DNA of 64,000 nt. Source: Chloroflexota bacterium (GTDB lineage: Bacteria; Chloroflexota; Anaerolineae; Promineifilales; Promineifilaceae). Where the stretch lies: the NCBI GenBank assembly GCA_017993775.1, contig JAGOMA010000009.1, forward strand, positions 116,043 through 180,042, in the 5' to 3' direction. The notes under the pieces are model-generated. The model was not told where the DNA came from and made no database searches. It was given only the letters and a program-made list of their open reading frames with translations. The position numbers were made by a program, and so were the translations under genes. Of this stretch, positions 44,117-53,425 are shown in pieces; positions within the stretch are counted from its first letter, which is position 1; the number at the start of each line of letters is the position of its first letter.

Positions 44117-45002
44117 AGCTCACCTCCAGCCCTTCATCGTTCAATTGAATGTCCATGCTGGCGCGCCGGTTGGCCCAGCACATGTAAGCGACAGACACAA
44201 AATAGCTGGCAGGCAAACGATGCTGCGCCGCAATTTTCACACCCAGCGCGGTTGTTTTGCCGCCGAAACCCATTGGTCCGATGCCCAGTTCGTTGGCTTC
44301 GTTATAAATGCGCTCTTCCAATTCCGCCAATTGTGGATCGGGATTGGTGTCGTCTAACTGGCGGAACAACTGCTGCTTGGATTTGAGATAACCGGAGCCA
44401 CGGTCGCCGCCGATGGCCACGCCTAAAACGGCCGGGCCGCAGCCCTTGCCTTGCGCCTGATGCACGGCATCCAACACCACGCGGCGCACGCCTTCCAGGT
44501 CTCGCCCTGCGCCCAATGGGCCATCTGGCAGTTTGTACTGCGTGGATACATTTTCACAGCCGCCGCCTTTCAGCAGCAGATCGACGTGAATGGTTTCTTC
44601 GTCCCATTCGTGGAAATGCATGGTGGGGAAATCTTCGCCGGTGTTGTCGCCGCTGTTTTTGCCGGTGAGGCTGTCTACAGCGTTGGGGCGCAGATAATTA
44701 TTTTGCGTGGCCACGGCCGCTGCTTTGCGAATTTGGTCGGCAAGTTTACGGGTGGAAACGCCCACCGGATAACTCACTTCGAAAATGGGGGTGCCAGTGT
44801 CCTGGCAAATTGGGGTGCTGTTCTTTTCGGCAATGTCGACGTTGAGCAGAATGGTGTCCAACGCGCCTTCAGCGGCAGAGCCGGGTTCTTCGTTGCTTTT
44901 GGCCTTTTTCAGCCCCTGGCGCATGTCCTGAGGAAGCTGGGTGGCCGCGCGACGAATGAGTTCTACAAATTGGTCTGTTAAATCGAGGGATTTGTAATCC
45001 AT
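44109..45002 (-). CDS. Class I fumarate hydratase, alpha (Fe-S) subunit
   Basis: 297 residues with the three cluster cysteines in ICQDTGTP, KGGGCEN and KGCGPAVLG, and the family segments GGDRGSGY and GIGPMGFGGKTTALG. It carries the oxygen-sensitive [4Fe-4S] centre that binds the substrate. GGAGG seven bases before the ATG at 45002 fixes the start. It is first in a two-gene operon with the beta subunit. Confidence 0.9.
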   Translation of the reverse strand: MDYKSLDLTDQFVELIRRAATQLPQDMRQGLKKAKSNEEPGSAAEGALDTILLNVDIAEKNSTPICQDTGTPIFEVSYPVGVSTRKLADQIRKAAAVATQNNYLRPNAVDSLTGKNSGDNTGEDFPTMHFHEWDEETIHVDLLLKGGGCENVSTQYKLPDGPLGAGRDLEGVRRVVLDAVHQAQGKGCGPAVLGVAIGGDRGSGYLKSKQQLFRQLDDTNPDPQLAELEERIYNEANELGIGPMGFGGKTTALGVKIAAQHRLPASYFVSVAYMCWANRRASMDIQLNDEGLEVSYA

Positions 45003-45246
45003 AGATGAACCTCCGTTTTGCTATGGAAACTTGCGCAGAAATAGAGTGACTTACCATTACTATGATGCATCAAAAAGGTGGGGAATGCCAGTGGTACGGC
45101 CGTTTTCTCTAAAAATCCACATCCTCCCCACCCACCTTCACAACCGTCTACATTCATTCCCATATCGGATCTCAATCAATTCTTAACATTTTCCAAATAA
45201 CTCCCCCGTATCATCTAGCGAATATTAGCACTCAAGAGGAGAACCA

Positions 45247-45768
45247 ATGAGACCGGATTCACAAACGAAAAAGAAACGAAGCCCTACAAAAATCAACTTC
45301 GTGATTGACCTGTCGATATTTATCGCCCTTCTGTTGGCCATGGATCCACGACTGACGGGCCTGGCTGTTCATGAATGGCTGAGCATTGCCTTTGGCGCGG
45401 CCATCGTCGTACACCTATTGCTGCATTGGAAATGGATCGTGGCCACCACGCGCCGCGCTTTTGGCAAAATTGCCACCCAGGCCCGGATCAATTACATCTT
45501 AAACACCTTACTGTTCATCGCCATGACCATCATCATCTTCACCGGCCTGATGATTTCCGAAGTTGCCTTACCGGGACTAACTATCCAACTACAACCCAAC
45601 GCTGCCTGGCGCTTTTTACACTCGTTTTCGGCTGACGCCGTGCTGATTATTGTGGGGCTTCACATCGCGCTGCATTGGAAATGGATCGTGAATGCCTTTC
45701 GGCGGTACATTGTCCGACCGGTTCTACCGGCCCGCATAAAAATGAAGCAAGAAGAGGTGCACGCATGA
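45247..45768 (+). CDS. DUF4405 membrane protein (cytochrome b-like)
   Basis: 173 residues with four membrane helices and two matching H-x-x-L-H-W-K-W motifs (VVHLLLHWKWI and GLHIALHWKWI). DUF4405 proteins are thought to be b-heme membrane proteins, and the repeated histidines fit two axial ligand pairs. GAGGAG precedes the ATG. The next small membrane-protein gene overlaps by four bases (ATGA), so the two are co-translated; together they may form a small membrane redox unit. Confidence 0.8.
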   Translation: MRPDSQTKKKRSPTKINFVIDLSIFIALLLAMDPRLTGLAVHEWLSIAFGAAIVVHLLLHWKWIVATTRRAFGKIATQARINYILNTLLFIAMTIIIFTGLMISEVALPGLTIQLQPNAAWRFLHSFSADAVLIIVGLHIALHWKWIVNAFRRYIVRPVLPARIKMKQEEVHA

Positions 45769-46145
45769 AAATCATGACGCGTATTTTAATTATTTTAGCG
45801 GCCGCCCTGGTGGTGGTTGGGGCTACAGTGGTTTTTACCAACAGCAATCTGGGGGCGAAGGTACTGCCCGGTTTGGGTGATGGAAACAGGCCGGGAATGG
45901 ACGATTTTTCTCCTGGCGATGCTAATTTCCCGCGCGACGGCGACGGCCGTCCTGCTCATTCACTCTCCGAAGATGGTTTTCGGGGAGACGGCCGTCACGA
46001 TTCCCGCTTTTCCCTCTTCGGAACCCTGAAAAATCTGGCCGTCATCGCCGCCATTGTCCTGGCTGTTGTCATCGTCGAACGGCTCATCACCCTGCTGAAA
46101 CGGCGCACCAAACAACCCCCAGCAGCGCCCCAGGGAGCCGAATAA
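45765..46145 (+). CDS. Small membrane protein partner of the DUF4405 gene
   Basis: 126 residues: an N-terminal membrane helix (ILIILAAALVVVGATVVF), an Asp/Gly/Arg-rich extracytoplasmic middle, and a second helix (LAVIAAIVLAVVIVERLITLL) with a basic tail. No family recognised. The ATG at 45765 overlaps the DUF4405 stop. Two ACGGCCGT copies in the linker encode part of its DGR-rich sequence. Confidence 0.6.
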   Translation: MKIMTRILIILAAALVVVGATVVFTNSNLGAKVLPGLGDGNRPGMDDFSPGDANFPRDGDGRPAHSLSEDGFRGDGRHDSRFSLFGTLKNLAVIAAIVLAVVIVERLITLLKRRTKQPPAAPQGAE

Positions 46146-46146
46146 A

Positions 46147-46188
46147 AAAGACCCGGTGGGTTAGCCATAACCCACCGGGTCTTTTTTT
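46147..46188. terminator. Strong bidirectional intrinsic terminator
   Basis: AAAAGACCCGGTGGGTTA and its exact complement form an 18-bp stem with a two-base loop, with a T-run on the plus side. It separates the DUF4405 operon from the convergent malic enzyme gene. Confidence 0.92.
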
Positions 46189-46211
46189 ATTCTAAACAAC
46201 CAGCGTCACCT

Positions 46212-48722
46212 TCACACATCACGCTCTTCATAAACAAAGTGACGCACCTTTTGCGCGATGGCCGCCGGGTCTACCTGCACCCGCGCCATGCCTGTCTCGA
46301 TGGCTTTACGGGCCACCGCTTCCGCCACAGCCGGAGCCACAGAAAAATCCGTGCCTTTGGGAATAATCCAATCCGGCCGCAGCGCCTTGTCGCTCACCAA
46401 TCCGGCAATGGCCTGCGCCGCCGCCACTTTCATTTCGTCGGTGATGTTGCGCACGCGTGTATCCAACGCCCCACGGAAGATGCCGGGGAAAGCCAGCGAA
46501 TTGTTCACCTGGTTGGGCAGATCGCTGCGTCCGGTCGCCACAATGCTCGCGCCCGCTTCCAAAGCCAGGTCGGGCATAATTTCTGGCGTCGGGTTCGCCA
46601 GACCAAAAATAAACGGATCGACCGCCATGGTTTTGACCATTTCCGGCTTCAACGCGCCGGCAACAGACAGGCCAATGAATACGTCACGCCCTTTCACCGC
46701 TTTCGCCAGATCACCCTTCAGTTTGTCCAGATTGGTGACCTCGGCCATTTCCTCTTTGATCCAGTTCAGGTCTTTACGGCCTTTGTAGATGGCGCCCTTG
46801 CTGTCTAGCAATATCACGTTTTGCAAGCCCATCGACATGAGCAGTTTTGTCACGGCAATGGCCGATGCGCCCGCGCCATTGACGACGAACGAAAGTTCGC
46901 TGAGTTTTTTGCCGGTCAGGCGGCAAGCATTCATGATACCGGCCAGAACGACAACGGCCGTGCCGTGCTGGTCATCATGAAAAATCGGAATATCCGTTTC
47001 CTCACGCAGTTTTTTCTCGATGTAGAAGCAGCGAGGCGCGCTAATGTCTTCCAAATTAATGCCGCCAAAGGTCGGCTCTAACCGCTTGACAATGTCTACA
47101 ATTTGGTCCGGGTCCTGGGTGTTCAGGCAAATGGGGAATGCTTCCACGCCGGCGAAGGTGTGGAACAAAATCGCCTTCCCTTCCATCACCGGCAAAGCGG
47201 CGCGCGCGCCAATGTTGCCTAAGCCGAGAACGGCCGTGCCGTCACTCACCACCCCCACCAAATTGCCGCGCGGCGTCAGTTCAAACAACTGCGCCGGATC
47301 TTTTTTGATCATTTCAGCCGGTTCCATTGCATGCGGCACCAGATAAAACATCTTCAGAATGTGCTCGTCTTTTACCGGCACCTTGCTGTAAATTTCCAAC
47401 AAGCCCTGGTAACGGTCGTGAAGCTCCAGCGATTCCTCGGCGACAGTCATCGGTTTGTCTGATTTTGGCGGAACCGGCAGGCGGCCCTCGTATACAAACC
47501 GGCGGGTCCGCTCAGCAATGTCGGCCGGTTTTACATCCGGGCGCTTGGCCAGACCATGCTGGATAATATCCTCGGCCACCGCAGCGGCGACGGCCGGAGC
47601 GACGGCATAATCAATTACCTTCGGATAAATATAATCGGCATGAAGTTCTTCGTCGGGGATGATGCCGGCAATCGCTTCGGCGGCGGCGATTTGCGTAGAA
47701 TAAGGGAACCCGGAGGCGCGCACGTCTAACAAACCACGGAAAACGCCGGGGAGTACGGCCGTTACATCCAACTGATTGCGGTAACTTGAATGCGCCGTCG
47801 CCACCACCGAAGCGCCCGCCTGCCGTGCATCACGCGGCGTAAACTCCAGCGGCGAAGCCAACGTAAACATGATGGGCGATTCAGCCATATTTTTGGTTTC
47901 TTGTAAAACCACCCCGTTGGAAGGGGCAAAACCAATATACACATCAGCGCCGCGCAAAACTTCGGCCAGACTGCCTTTCTCGTTGCGCGGATTGCTGTTG
48001 TGGGAAATTTCCCACTTGGCCCAGTTCATGCCGTGCGGACGATATTGGTAAATAGCGCCGTGTCGGTCACACACGATCACTTCATTGATGCCATACTGGC
48101 GCAAAATCGCCGCCGTACCCAGTCCGGCCGAACCGGCGCCATTGATCACAATGCGCATCTCTTCCAGGTTCTTACCCACCACTTTGGCGGCATTGATCAA
48201 ACCGGCGAGCACGCCAATCGCTACGCCATCACGATGATTATTAACCACCGGGATATAGAGCGAGCTGGCCAGCCGGTTGGTGATGGCCAACCCTTTGGGC
48301 GAGGCAATATCTTCCAGACTGATGGCCCCAAAAGTTGGACTCAGGTTTAAAACGGTATCGACAAATTCCTCGATGCTTTCGGTTTTTAAGGCAATCGGCA
48401 GCGCATCCACACCGGCAAAGGTTTTCATGATGACGGCCTTGCTCTCCAGCACCGGCAAAATGGCTTCCGGGCCAATGTTGCCCAGAGCAAAGGCGGAAGA
48501 CCCATCGGATACAATGGCAATGGTATTGCCGCGACAGGTTACGTCGAAGGAGCGTTTGGGATCTCGCTCGATTTCCAGACATGGTTCTGCCACGCCTGGG
48601 GTATAGACCAGACTGAGCATGATGTTGTCGCGCATTTGCACCTTGCTGCGCACACCAATCAAACCGGCATTTCGCCGCCGGTAAGCAATTCCTTCACTTT
48701 CGCTAGGTTCCTTTCCAGACAT
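46212..48722 (-). CDS. Double-length malic enzyme with two complementary, degenerate halves
   Basis: 836 residues made of two head-to-tail malic-enzyme units (about 1-420 and 430-836). Malic enzyme converts malate to pyruvate, CO2 and NAD(P)H. The first unit keeps the catalytic Tyr (VYTPGVAEP) and Lys (VIMKTFAG), but its metal loop is NNHRDG instead of HDDQHG. The second keeps EDI and HDDQHGTA, but the Tyr motif has become FYLVPHAMEP and the Lys position reads LFHTFAG. Both retain the NAD loop (VINGAGSAG, VVNGAGASA). The start at 48722 has AAGGAG six bases upstream. Activity may need sites shared between units. Confidence 0.85.
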   Translation of the reverse strand: MSGKEPSESEGIAYRRRNAGLIGVRSKVQMRDNIMLSLVYTPGVAEPCLEIERDPKRSFDVTCRGNTIAIVSDGSSAFALGNIGPEAILPVLESKAVIMKTFAGVDALPIALKTESIEEFVDTVLNLSPTFGAISLEDIASPKGLAITNRLASSLYIPVVNNHRDGVAIGVLAGLINAAKVVGKNLEEMRIVINGAGSAGLGTAAILRQYGINEVIVCDRHGAIYQYRPHGMNWAKWEISHNSNPRNEKGSLAEVLRGADVYIGFAPSNGVVLQETKNMAESPIMFTLASPLEFTPRDARQAGASVVATAHSSYRNQLDVTAVLPGVFRGLLDVRASGFPYSTQIAAAEAIAGIIPDEELHADYIYPKVIDYAVAPAVAAAVAEDIIQHGLAKRPDVKPADIAERTRRFVYEGRLPVPPKSDKPMTVAEESLELHDRYQGLLEIYSKVPVKDEHILKMFYLVPHAMEPAEMIKKDPAQLFELTPRGNLVGVVSDGTAVLGLGNIGARAALPVMEGKAILFHTFAGVEAFPICLNTQDPDQIVDIVKRLEPTFGGINLEDISAPRCFYIEKKLREETDIPIFHDDQHGTAVVVLAGIMNACRLTGKKLSELSFVVNGAGASAIAVTKLLMSMGLQNVILLDSKGAIYKGRKDLNWIKEEMAEVTNLDKLKGDLAKAVKGRDVFIGLSVAGALKPEMVKTMAVDPFIFGLANPTPEIMPDLALEAGASIVATGRSDLPNQVNNSLAFPGIFRGALDTRVRNITDEMKVAAAQAIAGLVSDKALRPDWIIPKGTDFSVAPAVAEAVARKAIETGMARVQVDPAAIAQKVRHFVYEERDV

Positions 48723-48854
48723 TTCCATCTCCTTGAAAGATTTTAAGGCTACAGCGCAGATAATTTGGTGGGCGCCAGATTGGCACGGGCCAATTTGGTG
48801 TGGCTCCCGGTTTCTGAGCGTTGCTCGAAGTGTCTACCACCTTCTAGCGAAAGT

Positions 48855-48874
48855 CAGGTGACAGGTGTCACCTG
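48855..48874. repeat. Short palindrome upstream of the malic enzyme gene
   Basis: CAGGTGACAGGTGTCACCTG is a 20-base near-perfect palindrome in a stretch of related CAGGTGTCA repeats (48850-48895). It could be an operator or a short-repeat cluster. Confidence 0.45.
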
Positions 48875-48995
48875 GTCATGTGTCAGGTGTCATATGTAGG
48901 ATTTACAATGACGGGTGAAAAGGAAACAGCCGTCTCCCCCCACCTATTCTCGCATCGGCACGACAACGGGCGCTCAATTTCCTGGCTGCCACCCG

Positions 48996-49493
48996 CTATA
49001 ATTCGCCGGGGAAACGGCCGTTCTCCCTTACATAGCGCACCATCCCTCCCGCCCGTATCACGTCGGCGGCAAAATCGGGCAGCGGCGGAAGCTGATAGAC
49101 GGCCGTGGGGGTGATGAGACGGCCGTTTGCCACGTCCATTTCCACCGTTTCCCCATCGCTCACCCGATCGGCCATCTCCGCCGACTCAAACAGCGGAATG
49201 CCCAGGTTGATGGCGTTGCGAAAAAAGATGCGCGCAAAACTGGGCGCGATAATCGCCCCAATTTGCCGCCGCAGCAGCGCGTCCGGCGCATACTCCCGCG
49301 ACGAGCCGCAGCCAAAATTCGCCCCGGCGACGATCACGTCGCCCGGCTGCGCTTCGCGGGCAAAATCGGGCCGCGCCTCGATAAAGGCGTAATCCTTCAC
49401 GTCTTGCCCTTCCTTTAACATATAGGGCGCGTATCGCCCCGGCACAATCTGGTCTGTATCCACATCGCTGCCAAATTTCCAAATTCTAGGCAT
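48996..49493 (-). CDS. lysU: Homoaconitase small subunit (LysU/LeuD family)
   Basis: 165 residues: the swivelling small subunit of isopropylmalate isomerase/homoaconitase enzymes, with FGSDVDTDQIVPGRY, GANFGCGSSREYAP and FARIFFRNAINLG. The start at 49493 (MPRIWK) has GGGAG eight bases upstream. Next to homocitrate synthase and LysW, it most likely isomerises homocitrate to homoisocitrate with LysT; a role in leucine synthesis cannot be excluded from sequence alone. It is the last gene of the lysine operon. Confidence 0.88.
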   Translation of the reverse strand: MPRIWKFGSDVDTDQIVPGRYAPYMLKEGQDVKDYAFIEARPDFAREAQPGDVIVAGANFGCGSSREYAPDALLRRQIGAIIAPSFARIFFRNAINLGIPLFESAEMADRVSDGETVEMDVANGRLITPTAVYQLPPLPDFAADVIRAGGMVRYVRENGRFPGEL

Positions 49494-49513
49494 GGTATAT
49501 CTCCCTAAACGCC

Positions 49514-49548
49514 CAGATTGGTCCAATCTCGGAGATTGGACCAATCTG
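49514..49548. repeat. GATTGGACCAATC-type repeat, copy 2
   Basis: It fills the lysT-lysU junction: CAGATTGGTCCAATCT, then CGGAGATTGGACCAATCTG. The two halves can pair into a hairpin. Related to 2156-2190 and 53393-53425. Confidence 0.65.
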
Positions 49549-49557
49549 GCCTGCGCT

Positions 49558-50799
49558 TTATAACTCTCTCGGATCCGTAATGACGCCGGTAACGGCCGTG
49601 GCCGCCGCCACCGCCGGGCTGGCCAGATATATTTGCGACGTCGGGTCGCCCATTCGGCCTTTAAAGTTACGATTGCCCGTCGACAGGCACACTTCGCCTT
49701 CGCCCAACGTGCCCTGGTGGCGGCCCATGCACGCCCCGCAGCCCGGCGTGGTCAACGTTACGCCGGAGGCCAGCAGCGTGGCCAGGGTGTCGTCGGCGAT
49801 GGCTTTTTGCAGCTCTTGCCGGCTGGCCGGCGTAACCAGCATCCGTACGCCCGGAGCTAACGGCCGTCCCTGCAACACATCGGCGGCGGCGCGCATGTCT
49901 TCATAACGGCCGTTCGTACACGTCCCCAAAAACACCACGTCCACCTTCTGCCCGGCCACCGCGCTCACGTCCACCACATTGTCCACGGCGTGCGGCAGGG
50001 CCACCTGCGGCTCCAATTCATCCAGGTTGATGGTAACTGTGCGGGCATACACCGCCTCCGGGTCCACAAACAGCCAATCGGGCACCGCAAACCGCGCCGC
50101 CGTCTCGCCATCAGGCGGGAAGATGCCCGCCTTAGCCCCCAATTCCACGGCCATGCTGGCGATGGTCTGACGGCCGTTTAGCGGCAGCCAACCCAGCCCG
50201 TGATATTCCACGGCCATGTACGTCGCCCCGGCGATGGTCAGCTCGCGGCCCAGTTTGAGGGCGAAATCTTTAGCGGTAACGCCGGGACGGAAACGGCCGT
50301 GGGCGCTTTGCGCTATCACCCGCAGCGTTTCCGGCACGCGGAGCCAGGTCTTGCCCGTCGCCCACACCAGGGCAATGTCCGTCGACCCCATGCCGGAGCC
50401 AAACGCGCCCACCGCGCCGTAACTCGTCGAGTGCGAATCCGACCCCACGACGACCATGCCTGGCCGCGCCACCTGCTCTTCCACCAACACCTGATGGCAG
50501 ATGCCGCGCCCCACCTCAAACAGGCGAATGCCTTGCTCGGCGGCAAAGCGGCGCACGATGTTTTGATTATTGGCCACGCCGACGGTTGAAGCCGGGGCGA
50601 CATGGTCCAGCACCAGCACAATCTGCGCCGGATCATGCACCCGCGCCGCGCCCATCTGCTCCTGCACAATGCCAATAATGCTCGGCGACAGGGAATCATG
50701 CCCCATGGCCACGTCCGGCTTCACGACCACCAATTCCCCCGGCCGCACCACCCGCCCCACTTTTTGCCCTAAAATTTGCTCTGCTAATGTCTGGCCCAT
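49558..50799 (-). CDS. lysT: Homoaconitase large subunit (LysT/LeuC family)
   Basis: 413 residues of the aconitase superfamily. Three cysteines suited to the [4Fe-4S] cluster are seen in FLGTCTNGR and TTPGCGACMG, with DSHSTSYGAVGAFGSG in between. The length is that of the compact LysT/archaeal LeuC type. Paired with LysU. The start at 50799 (MGQTLAEQ) has GGAG six bases upstream; a TTG 12 bases earlier lacks a site. It lies 15 bases after homocitrate synthase, so it is in the same operon. Confidence 0.88.
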   Translation of the reverse strand: MGQTLAEQILGQKVGRVVRPGELVVVKPDVAMGHDSLSPSIIGIVQEQMGAARVHDPAQIVLVLDHVAPASTVGVANNQNIVRRFAAEQGIRLFEVGRGICHQVLVEEQVARPGMVVVGSDSHSTSYGAVGAFGSGMGSTDIALVWATGKTWLRVPETLRVIAQSAHGRFRPGVTAKDFALKLGRELTIAGATYMAVEYHGLGWLPLNGRQTIASMAVELGAKAGIFPPDGETAARFAVPDWLFVDPEAVYARTVTINLDELEPQVALPHAVDNVVDVSAVAGQKVDVVFLGTCTNGRYEDMRAAADVLQGRPLAPGVRMLVTPASRQELQKAIADDTLATLLASGVTLTTPGCGACMGRHQGTLGEGEVCLSTGNRNFKGRMGDPTSQIYLASPAVAAATAVTGVITDPREL

Positions 50800-50814
50800 A
50801 GTAATCTCCAATTT

Positions 50815-51957
50815 CTAATCCCCAACCGCAACCGGTTCCGCCGCCGCCGCCAGCAGGGTGTCCACGTCGTCCAGGGTAAGACGGCCGTTATCGGCCATCA
50901 TCTTGATCTGTTCCGTGATGTACTTGATCTGCGCGTCGTCCAGCGCCAGGCCCAGCTGCTCGGCGCGGTTTTTCACCGCGTTCCAGCCCGTCAGCCGGTG
51001 GGCCACGTGGATGTAGCGCGTCAGGCCAAAATCTTCCGGCCGCAAAATCTCGTAAGTCGAGGGATTATTCAGCACCGCCTTGGCGTGGATGCCTGCCTTG
51101 TGGGCAAAGCTGGCAAAACCGGTGATGTAGTTGTTGAAGGGAATGTCCACCTGCACCAGCCGCGCCACCAGCCGGTCCAGATTGCGGATCAGCGGCAGGT
51201 GGTACTTGGTCACGAGTTTCGGGTCGGTGGCGTACAGGCGAGCGACAAAGCCGCCCAGCGGCGTGATGCCGTTGCGCTCGCCAATGCCCAGCACCGACGT
51301 GTCGATATGGGTAGCGCCGCCTTCCAGGGCCGCATACGCGTTGGCAATGGCGCAGCCGGAGTCGTTGTGGCCGTGGAATTCGATGTCGGCGTGGATACGG
51401 CCGTGCAGCGTCTTCACCAGGCTGTAAATCTGCTGCGGCGTGCCCACGCCCACCGTGTCGGCAATGCCCACGCGATGCACGCCCAGCCTATCCACCGCCT
51501 CGTACACCCGCAAAATGTCGGCCACGTCGCTGCGCAGGCTGTCTTCGGTGCTAAAGCGTGTCTCCACGCCCTGGCTCAGCAAGTAGGCCACCACCTCCTG
51601 CGCCATGTCAATGATTTGCTCGATGTCCTTGCCGTGGCTGAAGTCGCGCAAATACGACGACGTGCCAATCACCACGTCCACGCCATCGACGCCGGTATCC
51701 ACGGCCCGTTTGGCGTCCTCGATGGTGCAGCGTGTGTGGGTCAGAATTTTGGCGTTCAGCCCCAGTTTGGCGATGGTCACACAGTCGTTGTAACTCTCCG
51801 GCGAAGCCAGCGGCGAGGTCAGTTCCAGATACTCCACGCCAAAAGCATCCAGCAGCGTGGCAATCTGAACCTTTTCGGCTGTGGAAAAGAAAGCATTCAC
51901 AAACTGCTCCCCCTCCCGTAATGTCGATTCGATAATGGCAAAATTGGTTAAACTCAT
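50815..51957 (-). CDS. hcs: Homocitrate synthase
   Basis: 380 residues of the DRE-TIM metallolyase family. STLREGEQF near the N-terminus, [14 protein letters not shown] with the metal-binding H-x-H, and [11 protein letters not shown] match homocitrate synthases of the lysine (LysS/Hcs) type rather than LeuA, which also carries a C-terminal regulatory domain absent here. It joins acetyl-CoA and 2-oxoglutarate, the first step of the aminoadipate route. The start at 51957 (MSLTNF) follows GAGG by eight bases. Confidence 0.88.
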   Translation of the reverse strand: MSLTNFAIIESTLREGEQFVNAFFSTAEKVQIATLLDAFGVEYLELTSPLASPESYNDCVTIAKLGLNAKILTHTRCTIEDAKRAVDTGVDGVDVVIGTSSYLRDFSHGKDIEQIIDMAQEVVAYLLSQGVETRFSTEDSLRSDVADILRVYEAVDRLGVHRVGIADTVGVGTPQQIYSLVKTLHGRIHADIEFHGHNDSGCAIANAYAALEGGATHIDTSVLGIGERNGITPLGGFVARLYATDPKLVTKYHLPLIRNLDRLVARLVQVDIPFNNYITGFASFAHKAGIHAKAVLNNPSTYEILRPEDFGLTRYIHVAHRLTGWNAVKNRAEQLGLALDDAQIKYITEQIKMMADNGRLTLDDVDTLLAAAAEPVAVGD

Positions 51958-52054
51958 CTTATAAACCTCTTTTGGGGAGACTGGAGACTCCTCAATCTCC
52001 AATCTCAGTAGTTTTTAAAAACCTGATACGAATTGCACGAATAGCTGTTTTCCT

Positions 52055-52140
52055 GTCATACTGAGGTCCTCCGAAGCATCCCGTCCACCTAAAAATACCC
52101 AGTTTGTCGGGATTCCTCGTCGAAGACTCCTCGGAATGAC
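52055..52140. repeat. Imperfect inverted repeat (GTCAT-GAGG type)
   Basis: GTCATACTGAGG and CCTCGGAATGAC pair with two mismatches across about 60 bases, with CGAAG/CTTCG-like motifs inside. It lies next to the MITE-like element in the lysK-hcs gap. Confidence 0.5.
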
Positions 52141-52153
52141 CTGGGTTTTTAAA

Positions 52154-52297
52154 CTACTGAATCCTGATTGACTGACAAAACTTATCTAACCGCGGAGAAC
52201 ACGGAGAACGCGGAGTTTGTACCAGAGAAAACCTCCGCGTCCTCTGCGCTCTCCGCGGTAAAATTCTGAGATTTGTCAGTTAATCAGCTACTGAATC
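52154..52297. mobile_element. MITE-like element with 16-bp inverted ends and 10-bp flanking duplication
   Basis: The ends CTGATTGACTGACAAA (52164-52179) and TTTGTCAGTTAATCAG (52272-52287) are complementary with one mismatch. Both are flanked by the exact direct repeat CTACTGAATC (52154-52163 and 52288-52297), as for a target-site duplication. The 124-bp interior is a CCGCGGAG-type hairpin with no coding capacity. It sits in the operon between lysK and homocitrate synthase. Confidence 0.7.
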
Positions 52298-52304
52298 TCC
52301 AGTC

Positions 52305-53363
52305 TCAAATCTCTTCCAAGACACTTTGCAGCACGTCAATCGCCTGCAAATACTCGGTAATAACGACATGCTCCTCCGGCGTATGGTCTAGGCTGCTGTC
52401 GCCGGGGCCGTAGGCCACGATGGGACACTGCCAGATGGGACCGACCACGTTCATGTCGGATGTGCCGGTTTTGAGTTTGAATGTGGGCTTCGCGCCGGCC
52501 TGCCGGATGGCGCGATTGAAGGCGCGGGCCAGCAGCGTTTGGCGGTTGGTTTGGAAAGCGGCTTCGTGGGCGTAAAACCGCAGGCTGGCGGAACCGGCCA
52601 TCTGGCGCACGGCCGTTTCCAATCCTGCCATGTCAAAATCCGGCGGCAGCCGCACACCCACCTGAATGTCGATGGTGTTGCTCAGGCCATCGCTGCCCGT
52701 GTGGATATTACGAATAGAAGGCAGCAGTTGGTCAAACAGGCGCGCCCGCGTCTGGTTGAAAGCGGCTGTGTGGCCGGTTAGCCGGTTCAGCCAGGCGATG
52801 CCTGTTTCCGCCGCGCCGCTGACCTGCCCGGCGGTGTGGCTCATCGGCTGGGCATAGGCATAGTCGATGAGCACCCGCCCTTTGTAACCCAGCGTCACGC
52901 CATCCCAACCGCTTGGCTCGCCAATAATACAAAAATCGGGCGCATATTGGGCAGCGGCGTAACGCGCGCCTTTGCTCGTGGCGGCCTCTTCCTCCGTCGC
53001 GCCGATCACCACCAGGCGCGTGCCCGGCGGCAGGCTGGCCTGCGCCGCCGCCAGCACAAAGGTCGCCAGCGGCCCTTTGGCGTCTACGGCGCCACGGCCG
53101 TATACCTTCCCATCCACCACGCGCACCGGCACACAACCCGGCACGGTATCCATGTGCCCCAGCAAGACGATTTCGCGGGTGATACGGCCGTTTTCATCCC
53201 CACACTCGCGCACGCCCACGGCATTTCCTGCCGCGTCGATGTGGGCCGCCAGACCCAACCGGGCCATGTGGGCGGTGAGAAAGTGGGCCACGGCCGTTTC
53301 CTCCCCCGACAAACTTTCGATTGCCACCAACTCGCTTAAAAACTCAACCGGTTCAATTGACAT
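52305..53363 (-). CDS. lysK: [LysW]-lysine/ornithine hydrolase (LysK)
   Basis: 352 residues of the M20 metallopeptidase family: metal ligands in LLGHMDTVPG, GAVDAKGP and GATEEEA, and a late His in DHTPEEHV. LysK cleaves lysine from the C-terminal Glu of LysW in the last pathway step. Chosen over ArgE/DapE because of LysW-LysZ-LysJ as neighbours. The start at 53363 (MSIEPVEF) has AGGA seven bases upstream; a TTG start 30 bases earlier is less likely. Confidence 0.87.
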   Translation of the reverse strand: MSIEPVEFLSELVAIESLSGEETAVAHFLTAHMARLGLAAHIDAAGNAVGVRECGDENGRITREIVLLGHMDTVPGCVPVRVVDGKVYGRGAVDAKGPLATFVLAAAQASLPPGTRLVVIGATEEEAATSKGARYAAAQYAPDFCIIGEPSGWDGVTLGYKGRVLIDYAYAQPMSHTAGQVSGAAETGIAWLNRLTGHTAAFNQTRARLFDQLLPSIRNIHTGSDGLSNTIDIQVGVRLPPDFDMAGLETAVRQMAGSASLRFYAHEAAFQTNRQTLLARAFNRAIRQAGAKPTFKLKTGTSDMNVVGPIWQCPIVAYGPGDSSLDHTPEEHVVITEYLQAIDVLQSVLEEI

Positions 53364-53392
53364 ACGGTAATCCTCACTTATGCAGTGCGGCA

Positions 53393-53425
53393 AGATTGGC
53401 CTAATCTCAAAGATTGGACCAATCT
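53393..53425. repeat. GATTGGACCAATC-type repeat, copy 3
   Basis: AGATTGGCCTAATCTCAAAG is followed by ATTGGACCAATCT. It fills the gap between the lysJ stop and the lysK start. Confidence 0.6.
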
